From: an uncultured Hyphomicrobiales bacterium | GTDB lineage: Bacteria; Pseudomonadota; Alphaproteobacteria; Rhizobiales; Ancalomicrobiaceae | Assembly: GCA_903930435.1 (NCBI GenBank) | Contig: CAIYYN010000061.1 | Location: 62,001-126,000, forward strand | Direction of reading: 5' to 3' | Length of the DNA stretch: 64,000 nt | Part shown: piece by piece, positions 26,875 through 35,609 of the stretch | Numbering within the stretch: position 1 is the first letter of the stretch | How the letters are laid out: each line of letters begins with the position of its first letter | Translations under genes and position numbers: made by a program | The notes under the pieces: generated by a model | Told to the model about the DNA's origin: nothing | Databases searched by the model: none | The model's input: only the letters and a program-made list of their open reading frames with translations

Positions 26875-27720
26875 ATGTCCGAGCTTCATGACCTGCAACT
26901 CTGTGCCGACGATTTCGGACTTTCTGAAGGCATCGATCTCGCCATCATCGACCTTATCCAGCGCGCACGTTTGACGGCAACAAGTTGCATGATGGCCGGA
27001 CCGAGTTTGCCCATACATGTTGACCCATTGCGCAGCCTTCATGATCACGTTGATATCGGGTTGCATCTGACCTTCACGGATCTGAAACCGCTCGGGACCA
27101 TGCCAAGAACGTGCCCGTCGAGCGAACCACTGCCGCTCAAGGTGTTGATGGCCCGAAGCTTCACGGGTGGCGTGGACTATTCGGAGATCAAGGCGGAGAT
27201 CGGGCGGCAGGTTGACGCGTTTGAGATGTTCTTCGGTTTTCCGCCGGATTTCGTCGACGGACATCAGCATGTTCACCTGCTGCCGCCCATTCGCAAGGCC
27301 TTGTTTGAACACTACCGGGAGGGGCGGCTGACGACCGGGACAGCAATCCGCAATTGCGCAGATACTATTCCGGCAATTTTCGGGCGCGGCATTGAAGTGC
27401 CAAAAACCTTGTTTATTGCGGCCCTGTCTTTTGGACTGGCGCACACGGCGAGGCGCCTCGGTGTTCCGGTGAACGACAGTTTCCGGGGCGTGACGGCATT
27501 TGATGCCTCGCGACCGCTCAGGCCAGTCTTTTCGCGATTTCTGGATGGTGCATCACAGACGCCGCTCCTGATGTGTCACCCTGGATTGCCGGACTTTGAA
27601 CCCCATTCGACAGATGTTATCGCTGCGGCTCGGGTTCAGGAATACAGCTACTTGTCGAGCGATGCATTTGCGGCCGATCTGGCAGCAGCAAATGCGCGGC
27701 TTAGGTGTCGCCCGAGGTGA
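26875..27720 (+). CDS. ChbG/HpnK-family (YdjC-like) carbohydrate deacetylase
   Basis: A 281-residue metal-dependent deacetylase. Family motifs are CADDFGLSEG (metal Asp12/Asp13 region), VDIGLHLTF with a metal His, and DFVDGHQHVHLLP. Known members deacetylate chitooligosaccharides (ChbG) or hopanoid sugars (HpnK). I start at ATG 26875 because the product then begins just before the first motif, as in relatives; ATG 26824 or 26728 would add residues that look unrelated. It is divergent from the GtrB-like gene across 276 bases. With YfhO it resembles the logic of ArnC-ArnD-ArnT: make a lipid-linked sugar, deacylate it, transfer it. That role is inference. Confidence 0.87.
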   Translation: MSELHDLQLCADDFGLSEGIDLAIIDLIQRARLTATSCMMAGPSLPIHVDPLRSLHDHVDIGLHLTFTDLKPLGTMPRTCPSSEPLPLKVLMARSFTGGVDYSEIKAEIGRQVDAFEMFFGFPPDFVDGHQHVHLLPPIRKALFEHYREGRLTTGTAIRNCADTIPAIFGRGIEVPKTLFIAALSFGLAHTARRLGVPVNDSFRGVTAFDASRPLRPVFSRFLDGASQTPLLMCHPGLPDFEPHSTDVIAAARVQEYSYLSSDAFAADLAAANARLRCRPR

Positions 27721-27740
27721 AATCCTGATCTTCAAAAAGA

Positions 27741-27772
27741 AATGGCGCACCTGCTGAAACAGATGCGCCATT
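27741..27772 (-). terminator. Probable terminator of the ialB-like gene
   Basis: Stem AATGGCGCA / loop / TGCGCCATT; on the minus strand it runs into ATTTCTTTTTG. It lies between two convergent genes and may serve mainly the minus-strand gene. Confidence 0.6.
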
Positions 27773-27799
27773 AAATGAATCGCTTGGAGCTCGATTGCG

Positions 27800-28666
27800 T
27801 CAGGGCTTTGGTGCAGGTGTCGCGCCGAGCTGCTTGGCGGCTTCATCAGCCTTTTTCTGCAATTCCTGTTGCAGTCGGTCCTGTTCTTCGTTCTGCTTGT
27901 TGATCGCCGATGGATCGATGCCGGGACCCTCGTTCTTTTCCTTGAAGCCGTAGAGACGGAACGGGAATGTGATCGGCTTGCCCTGAACGTTCAGAGTAAC
28001 AACGTACAGCGCGGTCCCCTTCTTCATCTGCTGGATGAGGGAGTCGCTGGCCTGAAGCTCGGCGTAGCAAGCATTGGGATAGCAAATCGTAAACTTGCCT
28101 TCTTCCTGCTTGCCCTTGTCGACCGATACGCGTAGCCCCGGCTGAATCAGCATCAAGGGCGGCACGGCAATCAGGAACATCTTCTTGGGGTCACCGTCGA
28201 TCTCGCGCAGCGCAACCGTCACGACGACCTGACCCTTTTCGTCACGGAGCTCGTACTCCGTCAGACATTGGCCTTTTGCATCAGGATCCTTTGGATCCTT
28301 GCCGCAAAATTTGACCCAAAGGATCGGTTGGTTCGGGTCTTGAGCGGGGGCGTCGGTCTGCGACGTGGCTGCACCAGCGGGGGCGGCTGCCGGTGCCTTG
28401 GGGGCGGCGGCTGCAGGAGCTGCCGGCGCGGCTGCCCCGGATGGCGGTGTCGCCGGTTTCGCGGGCGCAGGCTTGACAACAGGCTTCGCCGGTTTGGGGG
28501 CGTCCGCTGCCTTGGGAACCGCATCCGGGTCAGCATCCTGAGCGTGGGCAACGAGTGTGCCGAGGCCCAGTGTCACAGTGATCGCGACAACTGAGAGCGC
28601 CGCAACAAATGTGGACAACCGGGAAACTGGCTTCACGGCGGCAACCGCGTCGGACCTCTTGGCCAT
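27800..28666 (-). CDS. Invasion-associated locus B (IalB) family protein
   Basis: A 288-residue exported protein. An N-terminal signal sequence (LSVVAITVTLGLGTLVAHA, cleavage after AHA near residue 42) is followed by an Ala/Pro/Lys-rich linker to about 110. The IalB domain comes next, with Cys pairs (ILWVKFCGKDP, GQCLTEYEL, ICYPNACYAEL) and the typical PPLMLIQPGLRVSVD. The C-terminus is a Gln/Glu-rich helix (EQDRLQQELQKKADEAAKQL) ending in Pro/Ala. IalB was named in Bartonella, but the family is widespread in alphaproteobacteria and is probably a periplasmic envelope factor. It is single-gene, with its own terminator. Confidence 0.9.
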   Translation of the reverse strand: MAKRSDAVAAVKPVSRLSTFVAALSVVAITVTLGLGTLVAHAQDADPDAVPKAADAPKPAKPVVKPAPAKPATPPSGAAAPAAPAAAAPKAPAAAPAGAATSQTDAPAQDPNQPILWVKFCGKDPKDPDAKGQCLTEYELRDEKGQVVVTVALREIDGDPKKMFLIAVPPLMLIQPGLRVSVDKGKQEEGKFTICYPNACYAELQASDSLIQQMKKGTALYVVTLNVQGKPITFPFRLYGFKEKNEGPGIDPSAINKQNEEQDRLQQELQKKADEAAKQLGATPAPKP

Positions 28667-29065
28667 GAAAACTCTTCCTCAATTCAAACTGTTTTCAACC
28701 CCGCCCGTGGTCCGGACAACATCGCCGGGTCCCTCGAACGGAGCAATTCGGGTGCTGTCGTGGTCGGCGATTGAGGCAACAACAAGGTCGCCAACGCCGT
28801 CAGCGCCCGTTCCATACCCTCTTGGCGTCCGCATTTCCAGCGCCAATCAAAAAGGAGATGAAACGACGTTACTATTCGCGCCTCATCCCACGTCGGCGTT
28901 CATCCGAGCCACACATCAAAAATAGACGATCAATAGTGAATTCGCGCATTAGCATGCGTGTTTCGGTCAGGCAGAGCTGCAATCCTGCGAATTGGATGTG
29001 GGCAACTCATCCGCTGCACCCTGAAGCATCATCGATCGCGGACATCGGCGTGTTAGGATGCGATC
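28667..29065. other. Divergent intergenic region, ialB-like / binding protein
   Basis: About 400 bases between divergent genes. Promoters for both are expected here, but I see no convincing hexamers, no conserved gene and no strong structure. Confidence 0.3.
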
Positions 29066-30964
29066 ATGAGAATCACGTTTTTTCAAAGACCGATCTGTCT
29101 GGCGATGAGGGCAAGCGGTGCCCGGACACCTTGCAGCGTGTTCGACCTTGTCCGGGCGTTGGGATTGATCCTGGTTTCTTGTGTCGTGACGCTGTTCCTG
29201 GACGTGTCGGCATGGGCTGAACCGCGCCAGAGCATTGCCATGCATGGTAGCGCCCGATATCAGCCGGGATTCACACATTTCGACTACGCCAATCCGGATG
29301 CGCCAAAGGGCGGCACGCTGACGCTCGGCGTGCTCGGCAGTTTTGACAGCCTGAACCCGTTCATCGTCAAGGGAAATGCGGTCTCCGGGCTGCGCGGCGG
29401 GATCGCGGAAGACAATGTCTACGAAAGCCTGATGGTCCGTGGTTATGACGAGCCCTTTACGCTCTATGCCCTCGTTGCATCATCCATCGACGTCCCCGAT
29501 GATCGCAGTCGCGTCACGTTCGAGATAGACCCGCGTGCGCATTTTTCCGACGGCATCCCGATTACCCCCGCTGATGTGATCTTCTCTTTCGAAACGCTGC
29601 GTGAGCATGGCTATCCCTCGTTCAAGGCGAACTATGCCGACGTGGATCATGTCGAGCGGATCGGCGAGCACGGGGTAACATTCGTGTTCAAGGGAACATC
29701 GAACCGGGAATTGCCGCTGATTCTCGGACTGATGCCGATCTTGCCCAAGCATGCCACGAATCCCGACACGTTCGAAAATACGTCACTTGTGCCGCCGGTT
29801 GGGTCCGGCCCCTATGTTGTGGCTGACGTGGATCCGGGTCGCCAGATGACGCTCAAGCGGGATCCCAATTATTGGGGCAAGGATCTGGCTGTCCGGCGCG
29901 GTCTCTATAATTTCGATGTGATCCGCTACGATTATTTCCGCGACAACACCAATCTGTTCGAATCCTTCAAAAAGGGCGACATCGACTTCATCAGCGAGGG
30001 TGATCCCGCCCGCTGGTCACAGGCCTATGATTTTGCTGCCGTTGCTGATGGCCGGGTATTAAAAGAGAGTTTCATCTCCGGCCTACCCAAGGGCATGGTC
30101 GGTTTTGCGATGAACACGCGGCGGCCCTTGTTCGCAAACGTCCGGGTGCGCGAAGCCATGGTGCGGCTGTTCGACTTCGAATGGGCCAACAAGAACCTCT
30201 ATTTCGGCCTTTATGAACGAACACAGAGCTATTTCGACGGATCTGACCTCGCGTCCACCGGTCACCCCGTCGATGATAGGGAAAAGAAGCTGTTGGCATC
30301 GTTTCCCGATGCTGTAGCGCCCCAGTTCTTGTCCGGGGCGTGGCGTGCGCCCGTGACGGATGGCTCAGGCCGGGATCGCGCGCAGTTGAAGGCGGGTCTT
30401 GATCTCCTGCTGGCAGCGGGATTTCATCTGGAAGGCGGGCAACTCAAGTCGGCTGACGGCCAGCCGTTGCGGTTTGAAATCCTGACCCTGACGCACGAGC
30501 AGGAGCGGATCGCGCTCGCCTTCCAGCGTACGCTGAAGGCAATCGGGATCGACGCATCGGTGCGCAATGTCGACAGCAGCGAATATGACAAGCGCGAGAA
30601 AACCTTCGACTTTGACATGACGATGTGGTCGTGGCCGGCCTCTCTGTCGCCGGGTAACGAACAGCGCCATCGCTGGACAAGCGCGGCAGCGAGCGAACAG
30701 GGGTCCTACAATCTGCCCGGCGTGCAATCGCCCGCCGCAGATGCCGCAATCGAGGCGCTGGTGGGCGCTGCCACGCGGGAGGATCTCATCGCCGCAACGC
30801 GCGTACTCGACCGGGTGCTTCTGTCCGGCTATTATGTCGTTCCCTTGTTCCACGTTCCCGGCCAATGGGTTGCGCACTGGGCGCGAATCACGCATCCGCA
30901 GAGGTCATCGCTTTTTGGGCTGGTTCTGCCAGCCTGGTGGGCGCGCTCGGGAGACGCACAATGA
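29066..30964 (+). CDS. ABC transporter extracellular solute-binding protein, family 5 (YejA-like)
   Basis: A 632-residue periplasmic peptide-binding protein. A long N-terminus with hydrophobic LGLILVSCVVTLFLDVSAWA is probably the signal peptide. The mature part opens with SIAMHGSARYQPGFTHFDYA and PDAPKGGTLTLG, characteristic of the YejA/OppA-like family 5 group, and continues with RDPNYWGKDLAVRRGLYNFD and MNTRRPLFANVRVREAM. Relatives feed microcin-C or murein-peptide transporters. No permease or ATPase gene is nearby. Its stop overlaps the start of the next gene by four bases (ATGA), so it is translationally coupled to an acyl-CoA-ligase homolog. Confidence 0.92.
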   Translation: MRITFFQRPICLAMRASGARTPCSVFDLVRALGLILVSCVVTLFLDVSAWAEPRQSIAMHGSARYQPGFTHFDYANPDAPKGGTLTLGVLGSFDSLNPFIVKGNAVSGLRGGIAEDNVYESLMVRGYDEPFTLYALVASSIDVPDDRSRVTFEIDPRAHFSDGIPITPADVIFSFETLREHGYPSFKANYADVDHVERIGEHGVTFVFKGTSNRELPLILGLMPILPKHATNPDTFENTSLVPPVGSGPYVVADVDPGRQMTLKRDPNYWGKDLAVRRGLYNFDVIRYDYFRDNTNLFESFKKGDIDFISEGDPARWSQAYDFAAVADGRVLKESFISGLPKGMVGFAMNTRRPLFANVRVREAMVRLFDFEWANKNLYFGLYERTQSYFDGSDLASTGHPVDDREKKLLASFPDAVAPQFLSGAWRAPVTDGSGRDRAQLKAGLDLLLAAGFHLEGGQLKSADGQPLRFEILTLTHEQERIALAFQRTLKAIGIDASVRNVDSSEYDKREKTFDFDMTMWSWPASLSPGNEQRHRWTSAAASEQGSYNLPGVQSPAADAAIEALVGAATREDLIAATRVLDRVLLSGYYVVPLFHVPGQWVAHWARITHPQRSSLFGLVLPAWWARSGDAQ

Positions 30965-32643
30965 TTGTTGCACGCGAGGAAACCAGTCAAACACACCTGT
31001 CAACAGGTGTTTGGGGACGCGTCACGCTTGATCAGGTGCTGGAAAAGAACGCAGCCACAAAGCCGGACAAGATCGCTGTTGCCGATTTCTCGGATCGCGC
31101 TGACTGGACGACCGGACGACCGAAGCAATTGACCTATGCCGAACTCGATCAGCGCGTTGAGACGCTGGCGGCGTTTTTCGCGGGTCTTGGATTGGCACCA
31201 GATAGCGTCATCGGCGTGCAGATGCCGGCGACCACGGATGCGGTCGTCGTGTTCTTTGCAGCATTGCGTGCTGGATTAGTCGTTGCGCCAATGCCGCTCG
31301 CCTGGCGCGAAGCCGAGATCATCGCTGGTCTGACGCAGGTCGGCGCGAAGGCGGTCGTGACGGTTGCCGAGATTGTCGGGGACCTCTCCGGTGAACGTAT
31401 CCGCGATGTTGCGGGTGAATTGTTTCACATTCGCTTTGTGTTTGCGGCAGGTGGCTCGGTTCCCGACGGTTTGATCGACCTTGACCGAGTCTTTGACGAA
31501 CGCGAAAGCCTGGGATCGGCTCCGAACTTGATCCGCAAGGGAAATGCCGCCGATCACGCTGCAACGCTGTCGTGGTCCCTGACGGCCTCTGGCGGTAAGC
31601 TCTCGCCCTTGGCAAAGTCGCACAATCACTGGATCGCCACGGGCTTGATGACGCTGCTGGAAGCGCGCGTTGACCAGACTGCGGTCATTGTGATGCCATT
31701 TGCACTCACCTCGATGATCGCGCTCGGCGGCGGTCTGATCCCCTGGCTCCTCGCATGTGGAACCCTGGTGCTCGGGCTGCCTGCATCCGTCGATGCCCTT
31801 GCTGCTATCGCTGTCGAGTTCAACGCGACCCATGTGATGATGCCGCAACGGTTCGCGCGTCGGCTGGCTGAACGGTTCGACATGCACCGTTTCGAGCCGA
31901 TGCTGCTGGTTGCGGGTGCCGATCGCCCGATTGAGACTGCCATGCCGCGCGGTTTCCGCATCATCGACCTGACGGCAGTTGGTGATATTGCGCTGGTGGC
32001 ACGCAAGCGGATTGATCATTCCACACGGCAGGCGCTGCCGATTGGCGTAGTGGGATCGCCCTCTGACACTGACTTTGCGCCCTTGCTGGTGGAAACCCGT
32101 GTCAAGGCAGTCCCGCAACGGGCGGGTGATGCCGCGCGAGGTGGGGCGGCAACCGGCGAGGCGACCGTGCGCGGGCCAATGGTGCCTGAGTTTTATTGGG
32201 GCGCCGGGGGCAGGCCGCAGGCGATTGGTGAGGCGGATGAATGGACTGGAACAGGGGCTTCGGTTCAGGTCGTTTCAGTTCAGCCGCCTCAATTCGAACT
32301 GCGCGGCGCGATGAATGACGTTACTGGTCAGGGCGGACTGGCGGTCGATCTGCGTGATCTCGACGCGCTCTATCAGTCCGTTGACTCCGTCAGCGATGCC
32401 GTGGCCGTTCCGTTCCCGGATGCGACCAGTCCGAGGGTTGCTGCCGTGGTCGTGTCACGCGATGTCGGCGCATTTGATCGAGCTGCTTTTGTGTCTGCGA
32501 TTGAAGCGGCGCGCGTCGGGGTCCACAAGGTACCGATTGACGTTTTCCCGGTGCCCGCGATCGCCCGTTCGGCGTCCGAGCGTGTCTTGCGGTCTGGCAT
32601 GGCGTCCCGATTGGCAGGCCTGTCGACTGAAACACAAAAATGA
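30961..32643 (+). CDS. Degenerate ANL-superfamily (AMP-binding, acyl-CoA ligase-like) protein
   Basis: A 560-residue protein with the overall layout of an acyl-CoA ligase: LTYAELDQRVETLAAFFAGLG (59-79), a FFAALRAGLVVAPMPLAWR segment, and a C-terminal subdomain. The AMP-binding P-loop, normally TSGTTGxPKG, reads TASGGKLSPLAKSH (208-221). I find no clear YGxTE or YRTGD motif, and the C-terminal catalytic Lys region reads S-A-S-E540-R541-V-L-R instead of S-x-x-G-K-x-x-R. It starts at ATG 30961 inside the stop of the binding-protein gene, so the two are made together. It may be inactive, a binder, or a ligase with unusual chemistry. Confidence 0.85.
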   Translation: MIVAREETSQTHLSTGVWGRVTLDQVLEKNAATKPDKIAVADFSDRADWTTGRPKQLTYAELDQRVETLAAFFAGLGLAPDSVIGVQMPATTDAVVVFFAALRAGLVVAPMPLAWREAEIIAGLTQVGAKAVVTVAEIVGDLSGERIRDVAGELFHIRFVFAAGGSVPDGLIDLDRVFDERESLGSAPNLIRKGNAADHAATLSWSLTASGGKLSPLAKSHNHWIATGLMTLLEARVDQTAVIVMPFALTSMIALGGGLIPWLLACGTLVLGLPASVDALAAIAVEFNATHVMMPQRFARRLAERFDMHRFEPMLLVAGADRPIETAMPRGFRIIDLTAVGDIALVARKRIDHSTRQALPIGVVGSPSDTDFAPLLVETRVKAVPQRAGDAARGGAATGEATVRGPMVPEFYWGAGGRPQAIGEADEWTGTGASVQVVSVQPPQFELRGAMNDVTGQGGLAVDLRDLDALYQSVDSVSDAVAVPFPDATSPRVAAVVVSRDVGAFDRAAFVSAIEAARVGVHKVPIDVFPVPAIARSASERVLRSGMASRLAGLSTETQK

Positions 32644-32651
32644 AGCAGCCA

Positions 32652-32689
32652 AGACGCATGTTGGACCCGTCCGAGCAACAAATGCGTCT
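32652..32689 (+). terminator. Possible terminator hairpin after the ligase gene
   Basis: Inverted repeat AGACGCATGTTG / 12-base loop / CAAC-aa-ATGCGTCT lies 8 bases after the stop codon. It lacks a good T-tract, so it may be Rho-assisted or an mRNA-stabilising hairpin. Confidence 0.4.
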
Positions 32690-32803
32690 GGATTGTCTGT
32701 GTTACGTTTCGCTGCATCCCCTCATTTCAATCTTGCGCCCCTTGATTGCGAATTTTTACATGGCTTAAGGAATATTTACCCGGAATTAAGGTGACGCGTC
32801 GGC

Positions 32804-32829
32804 ATATATAAGTAGAAAAAACTATATAT
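32804..32829. promoter_or_regulatory. AT-rich quasi-palindrome before the PopA/PleD-like gene
   Basis: ATATATAAGT / 7 bases / ACTATATAT lies 18 bases before the start codon. The left arm includes TATATA, which could be a -10 element, so the palindrome may overlap the promoter or be an operator. Confidence 0.35.
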
Positions 32830-32846
32830 TTGCTGCGAGGTTGGTC

Positions 32847-34175
32847 ATGGTTTCCAGTGGGCGAGTGCTTGTAATCGAAGAGCGGGCGTGTCCCGAGACC
32901 AGCCGCTTGTGGGACGCTGTTCGCGACGAGGGTTATGAGATCGTCACAATGCCGTTGGTTCGCACCCTTGAACAGGCCACGACTGCGCAACGACCGGATG
33001 TCGTCCTTCTCAACATGATCGCCGCAGAATACGGACCAGAACGGAATCGGTATCTCGACGCGGCATCTCGGCTGACGGTTGCCGCTAGTGCCCGTCGGCT
33101 TCCGGTCATCGGTGTCGGCGAGGCAGGGGAGGGTGGACGACCGCTCGGCATGTCCGATGTCTTGCCGCAACCCCTGTCAGCAGGGCGGCTGCTCGGCCGG
33201 ATCGCAGCGCTGACACGGCTGTCCACCATGCAGGCAGAACTGCGCCGGCGTATGGAAACAGGCGGCCGGTTTGGGCTTGATGTTCCGACGCTGGAAACCG
33301 GCATCTCGGAACATGACGTCAACATCCTTGTCATCGGCAACGGCGGACGCTTCCTGACATTTGAATCGGTACTGGCCCGGATGGCAACGCTGACGGGTGC
33401 CTTTTCCATGACGACAGCGCGGGATTACATGGCGCGTCGTCGATTCGATCTGCTGCTACTCGACATGCCCTTGTCCGATGCCGCTTATCTGGCCAGTGAA
33501 ATCAGGCGCAATCCGATCTGGTACTCGATCCCCATCATGGGCTTCGGCGATAATCACGACGCCGTGCAAATTGATGCGGCCTATCGGACCGGTCTGACAG
33601 ATATCCTTTTCGGCCAGTTCGAGGGCCGCGAACTCCTGGAGCGGACACGGTCTGCCGTGAATGAAAACCGGCTGAGAGAGCAGCTGAAATCGATCTACAC
33701 GCAAGCCCGCCACATCGCCTCCAACGACGCGCTGACGGGACTTTTCACGCGCGGCTACATGATGGAACACCTTCAGCATATGGTCGCTGAAGCCCAAAAC
33801 GGCGGAGATCGCTTCTCCGTTCTTGGACTGCGGGTATCGCAGCTGGAAAACCTGAATGAAACCTATGGCTATGCCGGGGGTGACCAGATCCTGCGGCAGA
33901 TCGGCATCACGATTGCCCGACTTGTGCGTGGCGAAGACCTCGCAGCGCGTGCCGGTGGCGATCGGTTTGCCATACTGCTGCCGTCAGCCGGATACGAAGA
34001 GGCCGTCAGAGTGTCGGCACGTATTTCTGCTGTGATCAAGGCGACACGGTTCACGATCCCTGAGAGCGACAACTCAACGAGCGTCGACATTGAAACAGGT
34101 TACGCGATCTGGACGCCGACTGACGATGCCAAGACACTGCTTGCACGGGCATTCGGTCCGCAGCTTGCGACGTGA
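32847..34175 (+). CDS. PleD/PopA-like REC-REC-GGDEF protein with dead active site and intact I-site
   Basis: A 442-residue protein with two receiver-like domains (about 5-125 and 157-275) and a GGDEF-like domain (290-440). In the first receiver the phosphoacceptor position is Asn56; in the second Asp206 remains, but the acidic pair at its N-terminus is lost (VIGNGG). The GGDEF motif reads G370-G-D-R-F374, and the metal-binding DxD is replaced (LGLRVSQLENLNE). The c-di-GMP inhibitory site R361-G-E-D364 is kept. This is the pattern of Caulobacter PopA, a c-di-GMP receptor rather than a synthase. ATG 32847 has GAGG 6 bases upstream. No partner gene is adjacent. Confidence 0.9.
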   Translation: MVSSGRVLVIEERACPETSRLWDAVRDEGYEIVTMPLVRTLEQATTAQRPDVVLLNMIAAEYGPERNRYLDAASRLTVAASARRLPVIGVGEAGEGGRPLGMSDVLPQPLSAGRLLGRIAALTRLSTMQAELRRRMETGGRFGLDVPTLETGISEHDVNILVIGNGGRFLTFESVLARMATLTGAFSMTTARDYMARRRFDLLLLDMPLSDAAYLASEIRRNPIWYSIPIMGFGDNHDAVQIDAAYRTGLTDILFGQFEGRELLERTRSAVNENRLREQLKSIYTQARHIASNDALTGLFTRGYMMEHLQHMVAEAQNGGDRFSVLGLRVSQLENLNETYGYAGGDQILRQIGITIARLVRGEDLAARAGGDRFAILLPSAGYEEAVRVSARISAVIKATRFTIPESDNSTSVDIETGYAIWTPTDDAKTLLARAFGPQLAT

Positions 34176-34327
34176 CTGGAAGCGACGGCGTGGCTTTGCG
34201 CGTCAGCTGCAAGTCTGGCCTGCGTGGCGATGCGTGGAACTTCCTGTTCAATCGACACCCTCTGCAATAAGAGACTCGGGCATAACGCGATCCGCGCGCA
34301 GTCATGATCGCACCCGGGGCTCATTGC

Positions 34328-35533
34328 ATGCCATCAATCACACCTGTGCACGAAGTCCCGGCGAAAGCCATTTCCGCGGGGCTGACATTCCTGCTTGCCG
34401 CCGCGTGCGGGCTGATTGTTGCCAATCTCTATTATGCACAGCCCCTTGCCGGGCCGATCGGTGCCGAGCTTGGTTTGTCGCCCGGCGCAACCGGCCTTAT
34501 CGTCACTCTGACCCAGATCGGCTACGGGCTTGGGCTTCTCTTGATTGTCCCGCTCGCTGATCTCATCGAGAACCGGTTCCTGCTTGCCGGTACGGTCGGT
34601 TTGTCCAGCCTTGCACTGGTGGGCGCTGCCTTTTCGACAAATTATGTCCTGTTTCTCGGCGCAAGTCTGGTGATCGGGCTATGCAGCGTGTCGGCCCAGA
34701 TCATCGTACCCTATGCGTCCTACATGGCGCCCGATGCGACGCGCGGCCGGGTCGTCGGCAATGTCATGAGCGGGTTGATGGTCGGCATCATGATGGCCCG
34801 GCCTGTTTCGAGCTTCCTCGCCGAGTTCTTCTCCTGGAGGCTGGTATTCATTCTCTCGGCCATCGGCATGGCCTGTCTTGCTGGTACTTTGCGGATCATC
34901 CTGCCGATCCGTGAGCCAGGCTCCGGGATGAGCTACGGTCGGCTCATCGGCTCAATGGTCAAACTGTTCGCGACAACACCGATCCTGCGCCGTCGATCAG
35001 CCTATCAGGCCTGCCTGTTCGGGACCTTCAGCGTCTTCTGGACAACTGTCCCATTGCTCCTCGCAGGCCCGACGTTCCATCTGGGACAGGCCGGAATTGG
35101 TCTCTTTGCGCTTGCCGGTGTCGCCGGTGCGGTTGCTGCCCCCATTGCGGGGCGGATTGCTGATCGCGGCTGGATCCGGCCCGCGTCCCTGTGCGCGATC
35201 CTGTCGGTCGCAATCGCGATGGTGCTGACGCGCTTCACCCTGTCTGGCTCGACGTTCTCCCTTGTATTGCTGGTCCTTTCTGCGATCTTGCTCGATTTTG
35301 GAACCACGGCGAACCTGACGCTTGGGCAACGTGCAATCTTCGCGCTGCCAGCAGAATTGCGTGGTCGGCTGAATGGCTTGTTCATTGCCATGCTGTTTGC
35401 CGGTGGTGCCATCGGATCTGCATTTGGCGGCCTGGCGTATGCGACCGGCGGATGGCAGTGGTCATCGATGATCGGGATTGTCGCGCCGCTGCTGGCGTTC
35501 CTCTATGCCTTGACTGATCGTCCGAAGTCGTAA
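34328..35533 (+). CDS. MFS transporter (DHA1-like)
   Basis: A protein of about 401 residues with twelve hydrophobic segments. The first helix has GLIVANLYYAQPLAGPIGAELG, then GYGLGLLLIVPLADLIENR, which carries the MFS loop 2-3 motif, and the second half has AGVAGAVAAPIAGRIADRG. This resembles YtbD-type or drug:H+ antiporter-1 exporters of unknown substrate. ATG 34328 or 34304 could be the start; neither has a clear ribosome-binding site. It is flanked by unrelated genes on the same strand with gaps of about 150 and 76 bases. Confidence 0.88.
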   Translation: MPSITPVHEVPAKAISAGLTFLLAAACGLIVANLYYAQPLAGPIGAELGLSPGATGLIVTLTQIGYGLGLLLIVPLADLIENRFLLAGTVGLSSLALVGAAFSTNYVLFLGASLVIGLCSVSAQIIVPYASYMAPDATRGRVVGNVMSGLMVGIMMARPVSSFLAEFFSWRLVFILSAIGMACLAGTLRIILPIREPGSGMSYGRLIGSMVKLFATTPILRRRSAYQACLFGTFSVFWTTVPLLLAGPTFHLGQAGIGLFALAGVAGAVAAPIAGRIADRGWIRPASLCAILSVAIAMVLTRFTLSGSTFSLVLLVLSAILLDFGTTANLTLGQRAIFALPAELRGRLNGLFIAMLFAGGAIGSAFGGLAYATGGWQWSSMIGIVAPLLAFLYALTDRPKS

Positions 35534-35609
35534 GTTTATTCGACCTATTGAGCAGCGCCGGGCCGGTATCCCTTGCTGCGACGCGGATTTTCTGCGAAAC
35601 GCAGCCATC

